In this document: piece after piece, positions 35,801-45,510 of the stretch
Layout: the number at the start of each line of letters is the position of its first letter
Position numbering within the stretch: the stretch's first letter is position 1
Assembly: GCA_964530335.1 (NCBI GenBank)
Contig: CAZGYG010000013.1
Coordinates: forward strand, 1 to 45,510
DNA: 45,510 bases
DNA from: VGDP01 sp964530335
GTDB taxonomy: Bacteria; Pseudomonadota; Alphaproteobacteria; SP197
Direction: 5' to 3'
Position numbers and translations under genes: made by a program
The notes under the pieces: generated by a model
The model's input: the letters and a program-made list of their open reading frames with translations, nothing else
Told to the model about the DNA's origin: nothing
Database searches by the model: none

Positions 35801-36300
35801 ATGGCGGCGACGAAATCGTGCTCGCTCTGATGGGCGAGGGTCGAGGACTTGCAGGTGTGGTCGTCGCCGGCCAGCGCCAGCACGCCACCGTGGGGCGCGG
35901 TGCCGGCGCTGTTGGCGTGCTTGAGCGCGTCGCCCGAGCGGTCGACGCCGGGGCCCTTGCCGTACCAGATGCCGAACACGCCGTCGTACTTGGCGTCGGG
36001 GAACAGCCCGACCTGCTGGCTGCCCCACACGGCGGTCGCCGCCAGGTCCTCGTTGACGCCGGGCTCGAAGTGGATGTGCTGGCGCTCGAGGAATGGCTTG
36101 GCCCGCCACAGCGCGAGGTCGTAGCCGCCGAGCGGCGAGCCGCGATAACCCGAGACGAACCCGGCGGTATTCAACCCGGCTTTCTCGTCCAGCCGGCGCT
36201 GCATCAACGGCAGGCGGACCAGCGCCTGGGTCCCGGTCAGGTAAACCCGGCCTTCCTCGAGCGCGTACTTGTCGTCGAGCGAGACGGCGGCGAGCGTCAT
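32824..36300 (-). CDS. Fused indolepyruvate ferredoxin oxidoreductase
   Basis: An 1158-residue single-chain 2-oxoacid:ferredoxin oxidoreductase of the indolepyruvate type, which decarboxylates aryl-pyruvates to acyl-CoA using TPP and reduces ferredoxin. Order: a pyrimidine-binding region (GFVSGYRGSPLGGYDLALWR), a TPP domain (IGCHYMAIWMD, then LGDGTYVHSGLLAIRAAVAA and LYNDAVAMTGGQP), a cysteine-rich insert (CEGCGDCGRVSNC, CNKDLSCRDGFCPSF), a gamma domain (GILVTGVGGTGVVTVGAILG, LDQTGLAQKYGAVVSHLRI) and a C-terminal extension. This corresponds to IorA plus IorB in one chain, the form common in aerobic proteobacteria. It heads a two-gene unit with the small membrane protein (one-base spacing). 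Regulation is not evident. Confidence 0.9.
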   Translation of the reverse strand: MTLAAVSLDDKYALEEGRVYLTGTQALVRLPLMQRRLDEKAGLNTAGFVSGYRGSPLGGYDLALWRAKPFLERQHIHFEPGVNEDLAATAVWGSQQVGLFPDAKYDGVFGIWYGKGPGVDRSGDALKHANSAGTAPHGGVLALAGDDHTCKSSTLAHQSEHDFVAAMIPVLAPANIQEILDYGLIGWAMSRYAGVWVALKLVADMLDGSASVAVSDDRVRLVQPTDFAMPEGGLGIRWPDPPLVQEERLHRHKLYAALAFARANGLDRVVLDSPAPRIGIVTGGKTYPDVRQALDDLGIDEAFASEIGLRVYKVGMTWPLEREGARRFAEGLDEVVVIEEKRAIIENQFKEQLYNWDAAKRPRVIGKFDEDRNLILPSFDELTPARIARVIAHRLAPFVTTDRIRDRLAFLEAKERQLTAEPAPISRIPYFCAGCPHNTSTKVPEGSRALAGIGCHYMAIWMDRSTATFTQMGAEGATWIGQAPFTETRHVFQNLGDGTYVHSGLLAIRAAVAAGVNITYKILYNDAVAMTGGQPVEGHPSVAQISHQLYGEGIRRIAVVTDEPGKYPSDAGFAAGVTIHHRRELDALQRKLREIKGTSVLLYDQMCATEKRRRRKRGLIEDPDVRVVINEEVCEGCGDCGRVSNCLAIVPVETEFGRKRQIDQSACNKDLSCRDGFCPSFVTVRGARPRRRAVAGLDGLGPEGLPEPALPALDEPYGILVTGVGGTGVVTVGAILGMAAHLEGKGVGVLDQTGLAQKYGAVVSHLRIAASPEAIHAVKIAAGGARLMLGCDLVVAAGFDALAKLRDGATTAVVNAHESPTGDFTRKPDLEFPAGRLKRRIVEAVGDARAHFLDATAIATALFGDALATNFFMVGLAYQMGLVPVGSAAILRAIELNGMAVAMNAAAFAAGRHTALDPARVAGLVERARPVPAHRRLAATPEEAFERRAGHLTAYQNRGLAERYRAFVARAQAAEAAQAGGLTGLAEAVARGYHKVLAYKDEYEVARLYVEGAFAAQIAAAYEGRPRLEVHLAPPILAERDPLTGAPRKRAFGPWVFVLFRLLARLKGLRGTVLDPFGRSPERRAERALIATYEAAVTEARDRLDHDNHDLVVEIARFVEPIRGFGHVKDANRAAALARLDELMTLLRAGPRTRRAAE

Positions 36301-36367
36301 GGCGACCTCGTGCCTCGGCGTTCAGCCCAGGCCTGCTCGTCTATCATGTAGTCGGGTCCGTGGCTCG

Positions 36368-36395
36368 GGCAAGGCGGGCGTGGCAGCGCCTTGCC
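36368..36395 (-). terminator. Hairpin after the NtrC-type regulator gene
   Basis: GGCAAGGCG (36368-36376) and CGCCTTGCC (36387-36395) form a 9-bp perfect stem with a 10-base loop, 14 bases beyond the minus-strand stop of the regulator gene. No T-run follows, so the terminator role is probable but not certain. Confidence 0.5.
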
Positions 36396-36409
36396 GGCCA
36401 ACCGCCGAG

Positions 36410-37855
<1,446 letters not shown>

Positions 37856-37971
37856 GCCATGGTCTCCATGCCATAGGCGCGTTGAAGGATGGGTTAAGTA
37901 CGATCCGGGAGAGCCGCCATAGCCCTATCATTGTACCAAATTGGGACAGAGACGCCAATGTGTGCCGCGCC

Positions 37972-38943
37972 ATGACGATCGTCGTGACCGGGGCGGCGGG
38001 GTTCATCGGCTACCACACGGCGTCGGGCTTGCTGGCGCGCGGCGAGCGCGTCATCGGCGTCGACGACCTCAACGACTACTACGACGTTGGCTTGAAGCGC
38101 GCGCGCCTCGCCGGGCTGGAACGGCACCCGGCGTTCGACTTTCGCCGGCTCGACGTGGCCCGCTGGGAGGACGTGGAGGGATTGGCCGACCCGAGCGTGA
38201 CGGCGATCGTCCACCTGGCGGCCCAGGCCGGTGTGCGCCATTCGCTCGATCATCCGTTCGCTTACGGCCGGTCCAACGTCGTGGGCCAGATCGCCATCGG
38301 CGAGCTGGCGCGCCGCTGCCCGAACCTGGGCCACGTGGTCTACGCCAGCTCCAGTTCGGTCTACGGGCGCGGTTCCCGCCCCTTCAGGGTGGGCGACCGC
38401 GCCGACCAACCGGTTTCGCTCTACGGCGCGACCAAGCGCGCGGGCGAGCTGGTCGCGATGAGCTACAGCGACATCCACCGCCTGCCGATGACGGGCCTGC
38501 GCTACTTCACGGTCTATGGGCCGTGGGGCCGGCCCGACATGGCGGCGTACCGCTTCACCAAGGCGATTCTCGAGGGCCAGCCGATCACCCTGTTCAACGA
38601 CGGCGATCTCAGACGCGACTTCACCTACATCGACGACATCGTCGCGGGAACGCTCGCCGCGCTGGACCGCCCGCCGCCGGACGACGGCTCGACCACGCCG
38701 CACCGCATCTACAACCTCGGCAATAACCGGCCCGAGGACCTGCGCCGCTTCGTCCATGTGCTCGAAGGCGCGTGCGGGCGCAAGGCGGAGATACGCACGG
38801 CGCCGATGCAGCCGGGCGACGTCTACGAGACCTTCGCCGACATCGCCGAGTCCCGGCGCGACCTGGGGTTCGAACCGAAAACTCGGATCGAGGACGGCGT
38901 GCCCCGGTTCGTCGCCTGGTTCCGCGACTATCACGGGATCTGA
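37972..38943 (+). CDS. NAD-dependent sugar epimerase, UDP-glucuronate 4-epimerase type
   Basis: A 323-residue extended short-chain dehydrogenase. The NAD motif is TGAAGFIGYH at the N terminus, the catalytic Ser and YxxxK are in YASSSSVYG and SLYGATKRAGE. GVDDLNDYYDVGLKRARLA and RYFTVYGPWGRPDMA are typical of UDP-glucuronate 4-epimerases, which supply UDP-galacturonate for envelope polysaccharides. ATG 37972 gives the normal N terminus (MTIVVTG). It diverges from the regulator gene across 116 bases. No other sugar gene adjoins it, so the pathway context is lacking. Confidence 0.88.
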   Translation: MTIVVTGAAGFIGYHTASGLLARGERVIGVDDLNDYYDVGLKRARLAGLERHPAFDFRRLDVARWEDVEGLADPSVTAIVHLAAQAGVRHSLDHPFAYGRSNVVGQIAIGELARRCPNLGHVVYASSSSVYGRGSRPFRVGDRADQPVSLYGATKRAGELVAMSYSDIHRLPMTGLRYFTVYGPWGRPDMAAYRFTKAILEGQPITLFNDGDLRRDFTYIDDIVAGTLAALDRPPPDDGSTTPHRIYNLGNNRPEDLRRFVHVLEGACGRKAEIRTAPMQPGDVYETFADIAESRRDLGFEPKTRIEDGVPRFVAWFRDYHGI

Positions 38944-38955
38944 ACGACCCCGGGC

Positions 38956-39741
38956 TCACACCTCGATGGTGCCGGAAAGGTAGTTCGCGCAGCGGCCGGC
39001 GATGTCGACCCGGCTGCCCTTTACGGTGCAGCGCAGCCGGCCGCCGCGGGCCGAGACCTGGCGCGCTTCGAGCGTCGCTTTGCCGAGCCGGCCCGCCCAA
39101 TAGGGCGCGAGCGTGCAGTGCGCCGAACCCGTCACCGGGTCTTCGAGGATGCCGTGATTGGGCGCGAAGTAGCGCGAGACGAAATCGACGTCCGCCCCTG
39201 GCGCCGTCACGATCAGGCCGCGCGGGCCGAGCCCCTTGGTCAGCGCCGGCACATCGACCTTGAGCCCGCGCACCTCGCCTTCGACGCCGAGGACCGCCAG
39301 CAGGTTGCCGCTCGCCTCGTGCAGCTCGGCCGGCCGAACGCCGATGGCGCCCGCGAGCCAGTCCGCGACCGGAATCGGGACGGGCGGGCGGCTCGGGAAA
39401 TCGAGCACGCGCCAGTCGCCCTCGCGCGTCACGCCGAGCCGGCCCGATAGCGTCTCGAAAGCGACCGAGTCGCGCGCCGGATCGATCACGGTCATGACGA
39501 CGTGGCCGGCGGCCAGGGTGGCGTGGCCGCACAGCTCGACCTCGACCGTGGGCGAGAACCAGCGCAGCCGGTAGCCGGCGCCCTCGGGCACGAAGAACGC
39601 GGTCTCGCTCAGGTTGTTCTCGGCCGCGACCGCCTGCATGAGCCGGTCGTCGAGCCAGGCGCCGAGCGGCACGACGCCGGCCGGATTGCCGGTGAACGGC
39701 CCATCGCAGAAGGCATCAATCCAGTGGAAGGGCAGCTTCAC
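38956..39741 (-). CDS. PhzF-family isomerase-like protein
   Basis: A 261-residue PhzF family protein. The signature start is FHWIDAFCDGPFTGNPAGVV, followed by AAENNLSETAFFVPEG with the catalytic Glu, RWFSPTVEVELCGHATLAAG, and EDPVTGSAHCTLAPYWAGRL near the C terminus. The family contains phenazine-pathway isomerases and many uncharacterised epimerase-like enzymes; no phenazine genes are present, so the substrate is unknown. The start is chosen at GTG 39741 (VKLPFHW); TTG 39768 in frame is possible. Either way it overlaps the end of the Ada-type gene upstream by at least 26 bases, indicating coupled translation. Confidence 0.85.
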   Translation of the reverse strand: MKLPFHWIDAFCDGPFTGNPAGVVPLGAWLDDRLMQAVAAENNLSETAFFVPEGAGYRLRWFSPTVEVELCGHATLAAGHVVMTVIDPARDSVAFETLSGRLGVTREGDWRVLDFPSRPPVPIPVADWLAGAIGVRPAELHEASGNLLAVLGVEGEVRGLKVDVPALTKGLGPRGLIVTAPGADVDFVSRYFAPNHGILEDPVTGSAHCTLAPYWAGRLGKATLEARQVSARGGRLRCTVKGSRVDIAGRCANYLSGTIEV

Positions 39742-40612
39742 GTGGTGCTCGCTGGTGGTGGTCCGCAAGGCCGGGAACTTCGTGCCGCGCGCTTTCCCAG
39801 GCGAGGATCGCGCGCTTGCGTTCCGGTCCCCAGGCGTAGCCGTGGAACGGGCCGGTCGAGCGGATTACCCGGTGACACGGCACCAGGAAGGCGACCGGGT
39901 TCGCGCCCACCGCGGCGGCCACCGCGCGCGCCGCGCCGGGCCGGCCGATGGCCGCCGCCACGTCGCCGTAAGCGACCGCCGCCCCGGGTGGGATGCGCAG
40001 CAGCGCCTCCCATACCTTGATCTGGAAGTTGGTGCCGCGCAGATGGAGCGCCAGCGAGCCGTCGCCGAACGCGGCGCGGGCGAGCGGCGCCGTCACCGCC
40101 TGGTCGCGGCGGAGCCGCGCACCGGACCAGCGCGCCGCCAGGCGTTCGAGCCCGGCATCGCCGTCCTGGGCGAAGCCGAGCCAGCACACGCCGCGCGCCG
40201 AGGCGCCGATCAGGCACGACCCGAACGGGCTGGGGTGGACGCCGTAGGCGATCTCCAGGTCGGCGCCGCCGCGCTTGGCCTCGCCGGGGGTCACCGCCTC
40301 GCACGCCACGAACAGGTCGTGCAGCCGGCTCGGCCCGGACAGCCCCGCGTCGAGCGCGGCATCGAGCACCGAGGCGCCGGCGTCGAGCAGCCGCCGTGCG
40401 TGGTCGATGGTCAGGAACTGGAGGAACCGTTTGGGGCTGACGCCGGCCCAACGCTGGAACAGCCGCTGGAAATGGAACGGGCTCAGCCCGATCTCGGCCG
40501 CCAAGGTGCCGAGATCGGGTTGTTCCTCGTGATGCTCGTCGAGATAGCGGATCGCCGCCTCGATACGGGAGTAATCGCGGGCGGCGAGAGCGGGGGATGG
40601 CGTGGCGGTCAT
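39716..40612 (-). CDS. Ada-type protein: AraC helix-turn-helix plus O6-methylguanine-DNA methyltransferase
   Basis: A 298-residue two-domain protein. Residues ~18-110 form an AraC-type DNA-binding domain (LGTLAAEIGLSPFHFQRLFQ, then RWAGVSPKRFLQFL). Residues ~125-285 form a methylguanine methyltransferase with the acceptor Cys246 in FLVPCHRVIRSTG and the DNA-binding wing TNFQIKVWEALLRIPPG. It lacks the N-terminal zinc-cysteine domain of full-length Ada, so it cannot sense methyl-phosphotriesters in the classical way; such shorter Ada proteins are common in proteobacteria. The role is direct reversal of O6-alkylguanine, perhaps with a gene-control function. PhzF overlaps its 3' end. Confidence 0.9.
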   Translation of the reverse strand: MTATPSPALAARDYSRIEAAIRYLDEHHEEQPDLGTLAAEIGLSPFHFQRLFQRWAGVSPKRFLQFLTIDHARRLLDAGASVLDAALDAGLSGPSRLHDLFVACEAVTPGEAKRGGADLEIAYGVHPSPFGSCLIGASARGVCWLGFAQDGDAGLERLAARWSGARLRRDQAVTAPLARAAFGDGSLALHLRGTNFQIKVWEALLRIPPGAAVAYGDVAAAIGRPGAARAVAAAVGANPVAFLVPCHRVIRSTGPFHGYAWGPERKRAILAWESARHEVPGLADHHQRAPREAALPLD

Positions 40613-40682
40613 GGCGGTGTCTCCTTTGCCCGTGCAGCGTAGTCGCCGTGGCCGCCCGCGCCACCCGCTTCTTGCGCCGCGC

Positions 40683-41804
40683 TCAGCTCCCGGCCTTCAC
40701 CTCCTCGAACATGGCGATGTACTTCTCGCGGATCGAAGGCTCGATCGGCTCGAAGAAGATGCCCTGCTTAAAGAGCGCCTCGGGGCTCGAGATCGCCAGC
40801 TCCTCCAGCCGCTCGGGTGTCACCAGGTCGAACGCCTTCTGGTTCGAGTGGCCGTAGCCGTACTCGTCGATCAGGTAGCGGCCCGATTCCGGGGCCAGCG
40901 CCGCGTCGATGAAGTCGTAGGCCGCCTGCTCGTCGCCCGGGCCGTCCTTCAGCAGCATGTAGCCGCACACCCAGGTCAGGATGCCCTCCTTGGGGTTCAT
41001 GTACTTGACCGGAATCCCCTGCTCCTTGAGCGCGACGACCGAGGCATTCCAGGCGTAGGCCGCGACCAGCTCGCCCGACGCCAGGCCTTGCTCGACCGCG
41101 CTCTGGTCGGTCCAGTAGAAGCGCAGCAGCGGCCGCTGCTCGTTCATGATCGCGCGGACCTTTTCGATCTCGTCGTCGGTCATGGCGAACGGGTTGGGTA
41201 CGCCGGCCCACAGCGCGGCGACGATCACCGCGCCATCGACCGCGTCGTAGACGCCGAGTCGACCGGAGTAGGCCGGATCGAACAGGATGCCCCAGCTTTC
41301 CTCCTCGACGTACTTCGGGTCGACCAGGTCGGTGCGGTAGAGCACCGAGGAATTGCCCCAGTCCCAGGGCACGAACCACGTCTGCCCTTCGGCTTGGGCG
41401 ATGCTGATGGTCTTGAGGTCGGCCCAGATGTCGCCGTAGTTCGCGAGCCGCGCCACGTCGATCGGCTTGAACAGGCCGGAATCGCGCCAGCGGCCGACGC
41501 TGTAGGTGCATGGGTGCGAGATGTCCGGGGTGAAGCCGGCGCGCATCTTCTGGAACGCCTCTTCCTCCTCGCCGAAGATCGAGTAATTGGGCGTGCCGCC
41601 ATATTTGTCGACGTAGCCCTTGGCGAAGTCCCCCAGGTCATAGCCGGCCCAGGTGAAGTACGAGATCTCGCCAGCGGCACGGGCCGGCCGGGTGAACATC
41701 GGCACGGCGACCGTGGCGACGCCCGCCGCGGCCATCGCGCGGGTCATCTCGCGGCGCGAAAGCGTGCCTTCGGCCAAGCGCTCGCGCAATTCGTTCTTGT
41801 CCAT
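40683..41804 (-). CDS. Tat-exported PotD-like ABC transporter substrate-binding protein
   Basis: A 373-residue extracellular solute-binding protein of the spermidine/putrescine (PotD) type. The N terminus has a twin-arginine signal (SRREMTRAMAAAGVATVAVP, cleavage near ARAAG). The mature part has ISYFTWAGYDLGDFAKGY, ISHPCTYSVGRWRDSGLFKP, FVPWDWGNSSVLYRTDLV and LASGELVAAYAWNASVVALK. The start ATG 41804 has GGAGG about seven bases upstream; the frame extends to 41837. No permease or ATPase gene is next to it, so the transporter partner must lie elsewhere. The ligand is likely a polyamine or another cationic or betaine-like compound, which is inferred from family only. Confidence 0.85.
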   Translation of the reverse strand: MDKNELRERLAEGTLSRREMTRAMAAAGVATVAVPMFTRPARAAGEISYFTWAGYDLGDFAKGYVDKYGGTPNYSIFGEEEEAFQKMRAGFTPDISHPCTYSVGRWRDSGLFKPIDVARLANYGDIWADLKTISIAQAEGQTWFVPWDWGNSSVLYRTDLVDPKYVEEESWGILFDPAYSGRLGVYDAVDGAVIVAALWAGVPNPFAMTDDEIEKVRAIMNEQRPLLRFYWTDQSAVEQGLASGELVAAYAWNASVVALKEQGIPVKYMNPKEGILTWVCGYMLLKDGPGDEQAAYDFIDAALAPESGRYLIDEYGYGHSNQKAFDLVTPERLEELAISSPEALFKQGIFFEPIEPSIREKYIAMFEEVKAGS

Positions 41805-41902
41805 GGTCTTGCCTCCCTGCGCGCGTGGCCGCGTCATCGCGGCCAGCGGCGCTGGCGGACTCTAGGTCGGTCGTGCGCCGTGCGGCAAGGGTGCCTCAGG
41901 CA

Positions 41903-43258
41903 TCAAGTACCGGCCGGGGCGGGCGCGACCTTGGCGATCGCCTGGGCGATGTCCTCGACCGCTGCCGCCATCAGGCCGCCGTCCTCCGCCTCGACCATGA
42001 TGCGGATCACCGGCTCGGTGCCCGAAGGTCGCACGACGACCCGGCCGCCCGCCCCGAGCCGGCGCTCCACGGCGGCGATGGCCGCTTGCACCGCGCCGTC
42101 GTCGAGCGGCGTACCGTCGCAGCGCACGTTGCGCAGGGTCTGCGGCACCGGTGTGAAGCAGTGGGCGAGGGCGCTGACCGGCCGGTCCTGGCCGACCAGC
42201 ACGGCGAGGAGCTGGAGCGCCGCGATCAGGCCGTCGCCGGTGGTGGCGTAGTCGGCCAGGATGATGTGCCCGGACGGTTCGCCGCCGACGTTGTAGCGAT
42301 CGGCGCGCATGCGTTCGACCACGTAGCGATCGCCGACCCTGGTGCGCACGAGCCCGAGCCCGAGCCCGCCGAGGTAGCGCTCGAGCCCCAGGTTGGACAT
42401 GACCGTGGCGACGACGCCGCCGCCCTTGAGCAGCCCCGCCCGGTGCCAGTACGCGGCGACGATCGCCATGACCTGGTCGCCGTCGACGACGGTGCCGTGC
42501 TCGTCGCACACGATCAGGCGGTCGGCGTCGCCGTCGAGCGCCAGCCCCACGTCGGCGCCGTGCGCGACCACGGCCTCGCCGAGCGCCGTCGGGTGAGTCG
42601 AGCCGCAGTCCTGGTTGATGTTGAAGCCGTCGGGCGAAACGCCGATCGGGATCACCTCGGCGCCCAGCTCCCACAGCACGGTCGGCGCGACGCGGTACGC
42701 CGCGCCGTGGGCGCAGTCGATCACGACCTTGAGTCCGCCGAGCGTGCGGTCCTTCGGGAACGTCGCCTTGACGAATTCGATGTACCGCCCGTCCGCGTCG
42801 TCGAGCCGCCGGGCCCGGCCCAGGTCGCGCGGCGCGGCGAGCGGGATCGCATCGTCCGCCATCATGGCCTCGATCCCGGCTTCCGCCTCGTCCGACAGCT
42901 TGTAGCCGTCCGGGCCGAACAGCTTGATGCCGTTGTCCTCGAACGGATTGTGCGAGGCGGAGATCATCACCCCCAGGTCCGCGCGCATATTGCGCGTCAG
43001 CATGGCGACCGCCGGCGTCGGCATCGGTCCGACCAGGATCACGTCCATGCCGACCGAGATGAAGCCCGCGGTCAGCGCCGGCTCGAACAGGTAGCCCGAC
43101 AGCCGCGTGTCCTTGCCGATAACGACCCTATGTCGATGCGTGCCCCGCGTGAACGTGCGGCCGGCCGCCATGCCGACGCGCAGCGCGGTCTCGGCGGTCA
43201 TCGGCCGGGCGTTGGCCTTGCCGCGGATGCCGTCGGTTCCGAACAGACGCCGTGCCAT
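41903..43258 (-). CDS. glmM: Phosphoglucosamine mutase
   Basis: A 451-residue enzyme that interconverts glucosamine-6-phosphate and glucosamine-1-phosphate for UDP-GlcNAc, peptidoglycan and lipopolysaccharide synthesis. It starts ARRLFGTDGIRGKAN. The phospho-serine is Ser102 in VMISASHNPFEDNGIKLFG. The magnesium loop is LALDGDADRLIVCDEHG, and the sugar-phosphate loop is RPSGTEPVIRIMVEAED. Length and all motifs are standard. It follows folP in the same direction after 48 bases, as part of the widely conserved ftsH-folP-glmM order. Confidence 0.96.
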   Translation of the reverse strand: MARRLFGTDGIRGKANARPMTAETALRVGMAAGRTFTRGTHRHRVVIGKDTRLSGYLFEPALTAGFISVGMDVILVGPMPTPAVAMLTRNMRADLGVMISASHNPFEDNGIKLFGPDGYKLSDEAEAGIEAMMADDAIPLAAPRDLGRARRLDDADGRYIEFVKATFPKDRTLGGLKVVIDCAHGAAYRVAPTVLWELGAEVIPIGVSPDGFNINQDCGSTHPTALGEAVVAHGADVGLALDGDADRLIVCDEHGTVVDGDQVMAIVAAYWHRAGLLKGGGVVATVMSNLGLERYLGGLGLGLVRTRVGDRYVVERMRADRYNVGGEPSGHIILADYATTGDGLIAALQLLAVLVGQDRPVSALAHCFTPVPQTLRNVRCDGTPLDDGAVQAAIAAVERRLGAGGRVVVRPSGTEPVIRIMVEAEDGGLMAAAVEDIAQAIAKVAPAPAGT

Positions 43259-43306
43259 GATCCTCCTTCACGTCGCCGCCGGGGGCGCGAGCCCGATGGC
43301 GGCAGT

Positions 43307-44404
43307 CTATCCCACCTCGCCGACCGCGGTGGCGAGCCTAAGCGCCTGGACCGTCTCGGCCACGTCGTGGACGCGCAGGATCGCCGCCCCTTCGGCCAGC
43401 CCGTGGAGCGCCACGGCCAGGCTGCCCGGCCCGCGCTCCTTGGGCGCTTCGCCGCGGCTGAGCCGGGCGATGAAGCTCTTGCGGCTCGCGCCCAGCAGGA
43501 TAGGACAGCCGAGCCCGTGCAGCACGCCGAGGCGGGCCAGGATTTCCAGGTTGTGGGCCACGGTCTTGCCGAACCCGATCCCGGGATCGACGATGATCCG
43601 GTCGCGCGCGATGCCAGCGTTCCCGCACGCGACGATGCGTTGCTCGAGGGCGTCGAACACGTCGAGCGGCGCGCAATCGTAGGCGGGCCGGTCCTGCATG
43701 GTGCGGGGATCGCCCAGGCTGTGCATCAGCACGACCGGGCAGGCGGACTTCGCCACCGTGCCGAGCGCCGCCGGATCGTGGGCGAGCGCGCTCACGTCGT
43801 TGATCATGGCGGCGCCGGCGTCGAGCGCGGCCCGCATGGTCGCCGCGTTGCGCGTGTCGATCGACACGACCGCGCCCTGGCGCGCCAGCGCGCGCACGAC
43901 CGGCACGGCGCGGGCGATTTCCACCGCCGCTTCGACCGGGGCCGCGCCCGGACGGGTCGATTCGCCGCCGACATCGAGGATGTCCGCTCCGGCCTCGGCC
44001 AAGGCGAGACCGTGGCGGATGGCTGTGTCGGCGTCGGCGCAGTCGCCGCCGTCGGAAAAGCTGTCGGGGGTCACGTTGATGACGCCCATGACCCGGGGCC
44101 GGGCTTGCAGGAGCTGTCCGCACCCGGCGACGCGGGCGAAACGGGGCAGGACGTCGACGCGCACGGCCCACGCCTCCACCGCGTCGACGGAAGCGACCGT
44201 GGCCAGGATCGCGTCGCGGCCGCGCACCAGCACCTCGATCGCCGTGAAGGCACGGTTGGGGCCGAACGGGCGCGCGCCGAGCGCCGCGACGCCTTGGACG
44301 ATACCGGTCGGGCGCATGTAAACGGCGCCCGGATCGTCGATCGTTGTCGGCAAGGCCGCCGCCCGGATGGGCAGGCGGCTAGGCTCGGTCAGCGGCTCGG
44401 CCAC
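43307..44404 (-). CDS. folP: Dihydropteroate synthase with N-terminal extension
   Basis: A ~365-residue dihydropteroate synthase that joins p-aminobenzoate to the pterin in folate synthesis. The TIM-barrel part begins near PRVMGVINVTPDSFSDGG and includes LDVGGESTRPGA, AMINDVSAL, DPGIGFGKT and LLGASRKSFIA. It is preceded by ~120 residues (from AALPTTIDDPGAVYMRPTGI), an extension usual in alphaproteobacterial FolP; it makes the protein longer than the ~280 residues of the enterobacterial enzyme. GTG 44404 is chosen as the start, 25 bases after the ftsH stop; GTG 44416 is an alternative and neither has a strong ribosome-binding site. It is co-directional with ftsH and glmM. Confidence 0.9.
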   Translation of the reverse strand: MAEPLTEPSRLPIRAAALPTTIDDPGAVYMRPTGIVQGVAALGARPFGPNRAFTAIEVLVRGRDAILATVASVDAVEAWAVRVDVLPRFARVAGCGQLLQARPRVMGVINVTPDSFSDGGDCADADTAIRHGLALAEAGADILDVGGESTRPGAAPVEAAVEIARAVPVVRALARQGAVVSIDTRNAATMRAALDAGAAMINDVSALAHDPAALGTVAKSACPVVLMHSLGDPRTMQDRPAYDCAPLDVFDALEQRIVACGNAGIARDRIIVDPGIGFGKTVAHNLEILARLGVLHGLGCPILLGASRKSFIARLSRGEAPKERGPGSLAVALHGLAEGAAILRVHDVAETVQALRLATAVGEVG

Positions 44405-44429
44405 GCGCTGGCCCACCGGGCGGCGCGGT

Positions 44430-45510
<1,081 letters not shown>

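Noticed and set aside
32821..36351. Plus-strand open frame of about 1176 codons opposite the oxidoreductase gene
   Set aside because: Same cause: antisense shadow of a clear indolepyruvate oxidoreductase; the composition is typical of shadow frames.
38956..39741. Phenazine biosynthesis locus suggested by PhzF
   Set aside because: No other phz gene is in the neighbourhood, and PhzF-family proteins are widespread with unrelated roles.

Overview
The window is about 45.5 kb of very GC-rich DNA (my estimate by eye is near 70% G+C). Genes lie on both strands with little space between them. The gene content points to an alphaproteobacterium, most likely a Rhodospirillales-like lineage: a DgcB/ETF demethylase module, a HutF-type histidine pathway, a RibB-RibA hybrid with a degenerate RibA half, a CyaC-type redox adenylate cyclase, clustered GANTC (CcrM-type) sites, and the ftsH-folP-glmM order. 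Two runs of exactly 100 N are each flanked by an exact 55-base duplication. They look like scaffold joins of contigs that overlap by one k-mer, so the sequence is probably a draft or metagenome assembly.

Layout. 1-3.9 kb: dgcB-like Fe-S protein, etfA (broken only by the first N gap) and etfB, an electron-transfer module for N-methyl demethylation. 3.9-9 kb: an MT-A70 adenine methyltransferase, a PhnD-like binding protein, a GFA-family protein, a fatty acid desaturase and the potassium transporter kup. 9-10.1 kb: an accessory islet with two transposase remnants around a small coiled-coil membrane protein. 10.1-13.1 kb: an MttB-family methyltransferase diverging from a PHB depolymerase. 13.1-17.4 kb: hutH, hutF and hutI. 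Then come tRNA-Pro(CGG), ribBA, a small gene pair, a GT4 glycosyltransferase and a second desaturase. 22.3-25.9 kb: a secreted unknown protein, the diheme-anchor/ferredoxin/cyclase protein (second N gap) and a Sel1-SPOR protein. 25.9-30.1 kb: a small membrane protein, a candidate minus-strand small RNA, hutU and a cyclase-TPR protein. 30-45.5 kb: an FkbM-like methyltransferase, an EamA transporter, an isochorismatase-like hydrolase, a fused indolepyruvate ferredoxin oxidoreductase with a small membrane protein, an NtrC-type regulator, a UDP-sugar epimerase, PhzF, an Ada-type repair protein, a PotD-like Tat-exported binding protein, glmM, folP and the C-terminal part of ftsH.

How the genes fit together. 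The theme is catabolism of nitrogen-containing and amino-acid compounds: methylated amines (dgcB-etfAB, perhaps mttB), histidine (hutH, hutU, hutI, hutF), aromatic 2-oxo acids (the fused oxidoreductase) and polyamine-like solutes. Carbon-reserve use (phaZ) and cAMP signalling sit alongside. HutF implies that formiminoglutamate is deiminated to formylglutamate; the last hydrolase and a hut regulator are not in the window. I found no defence island, CRISPR array, prophage or biosynthetic cluster. The least explained items are the in-frame 63-bp palindromic element inside etfA, the candidate sRNA at about 26.33-26.49 kb, the GANTC cluster upstream of the MT-A70 gene, and the cyclase neighbourhood with its secreted partner.
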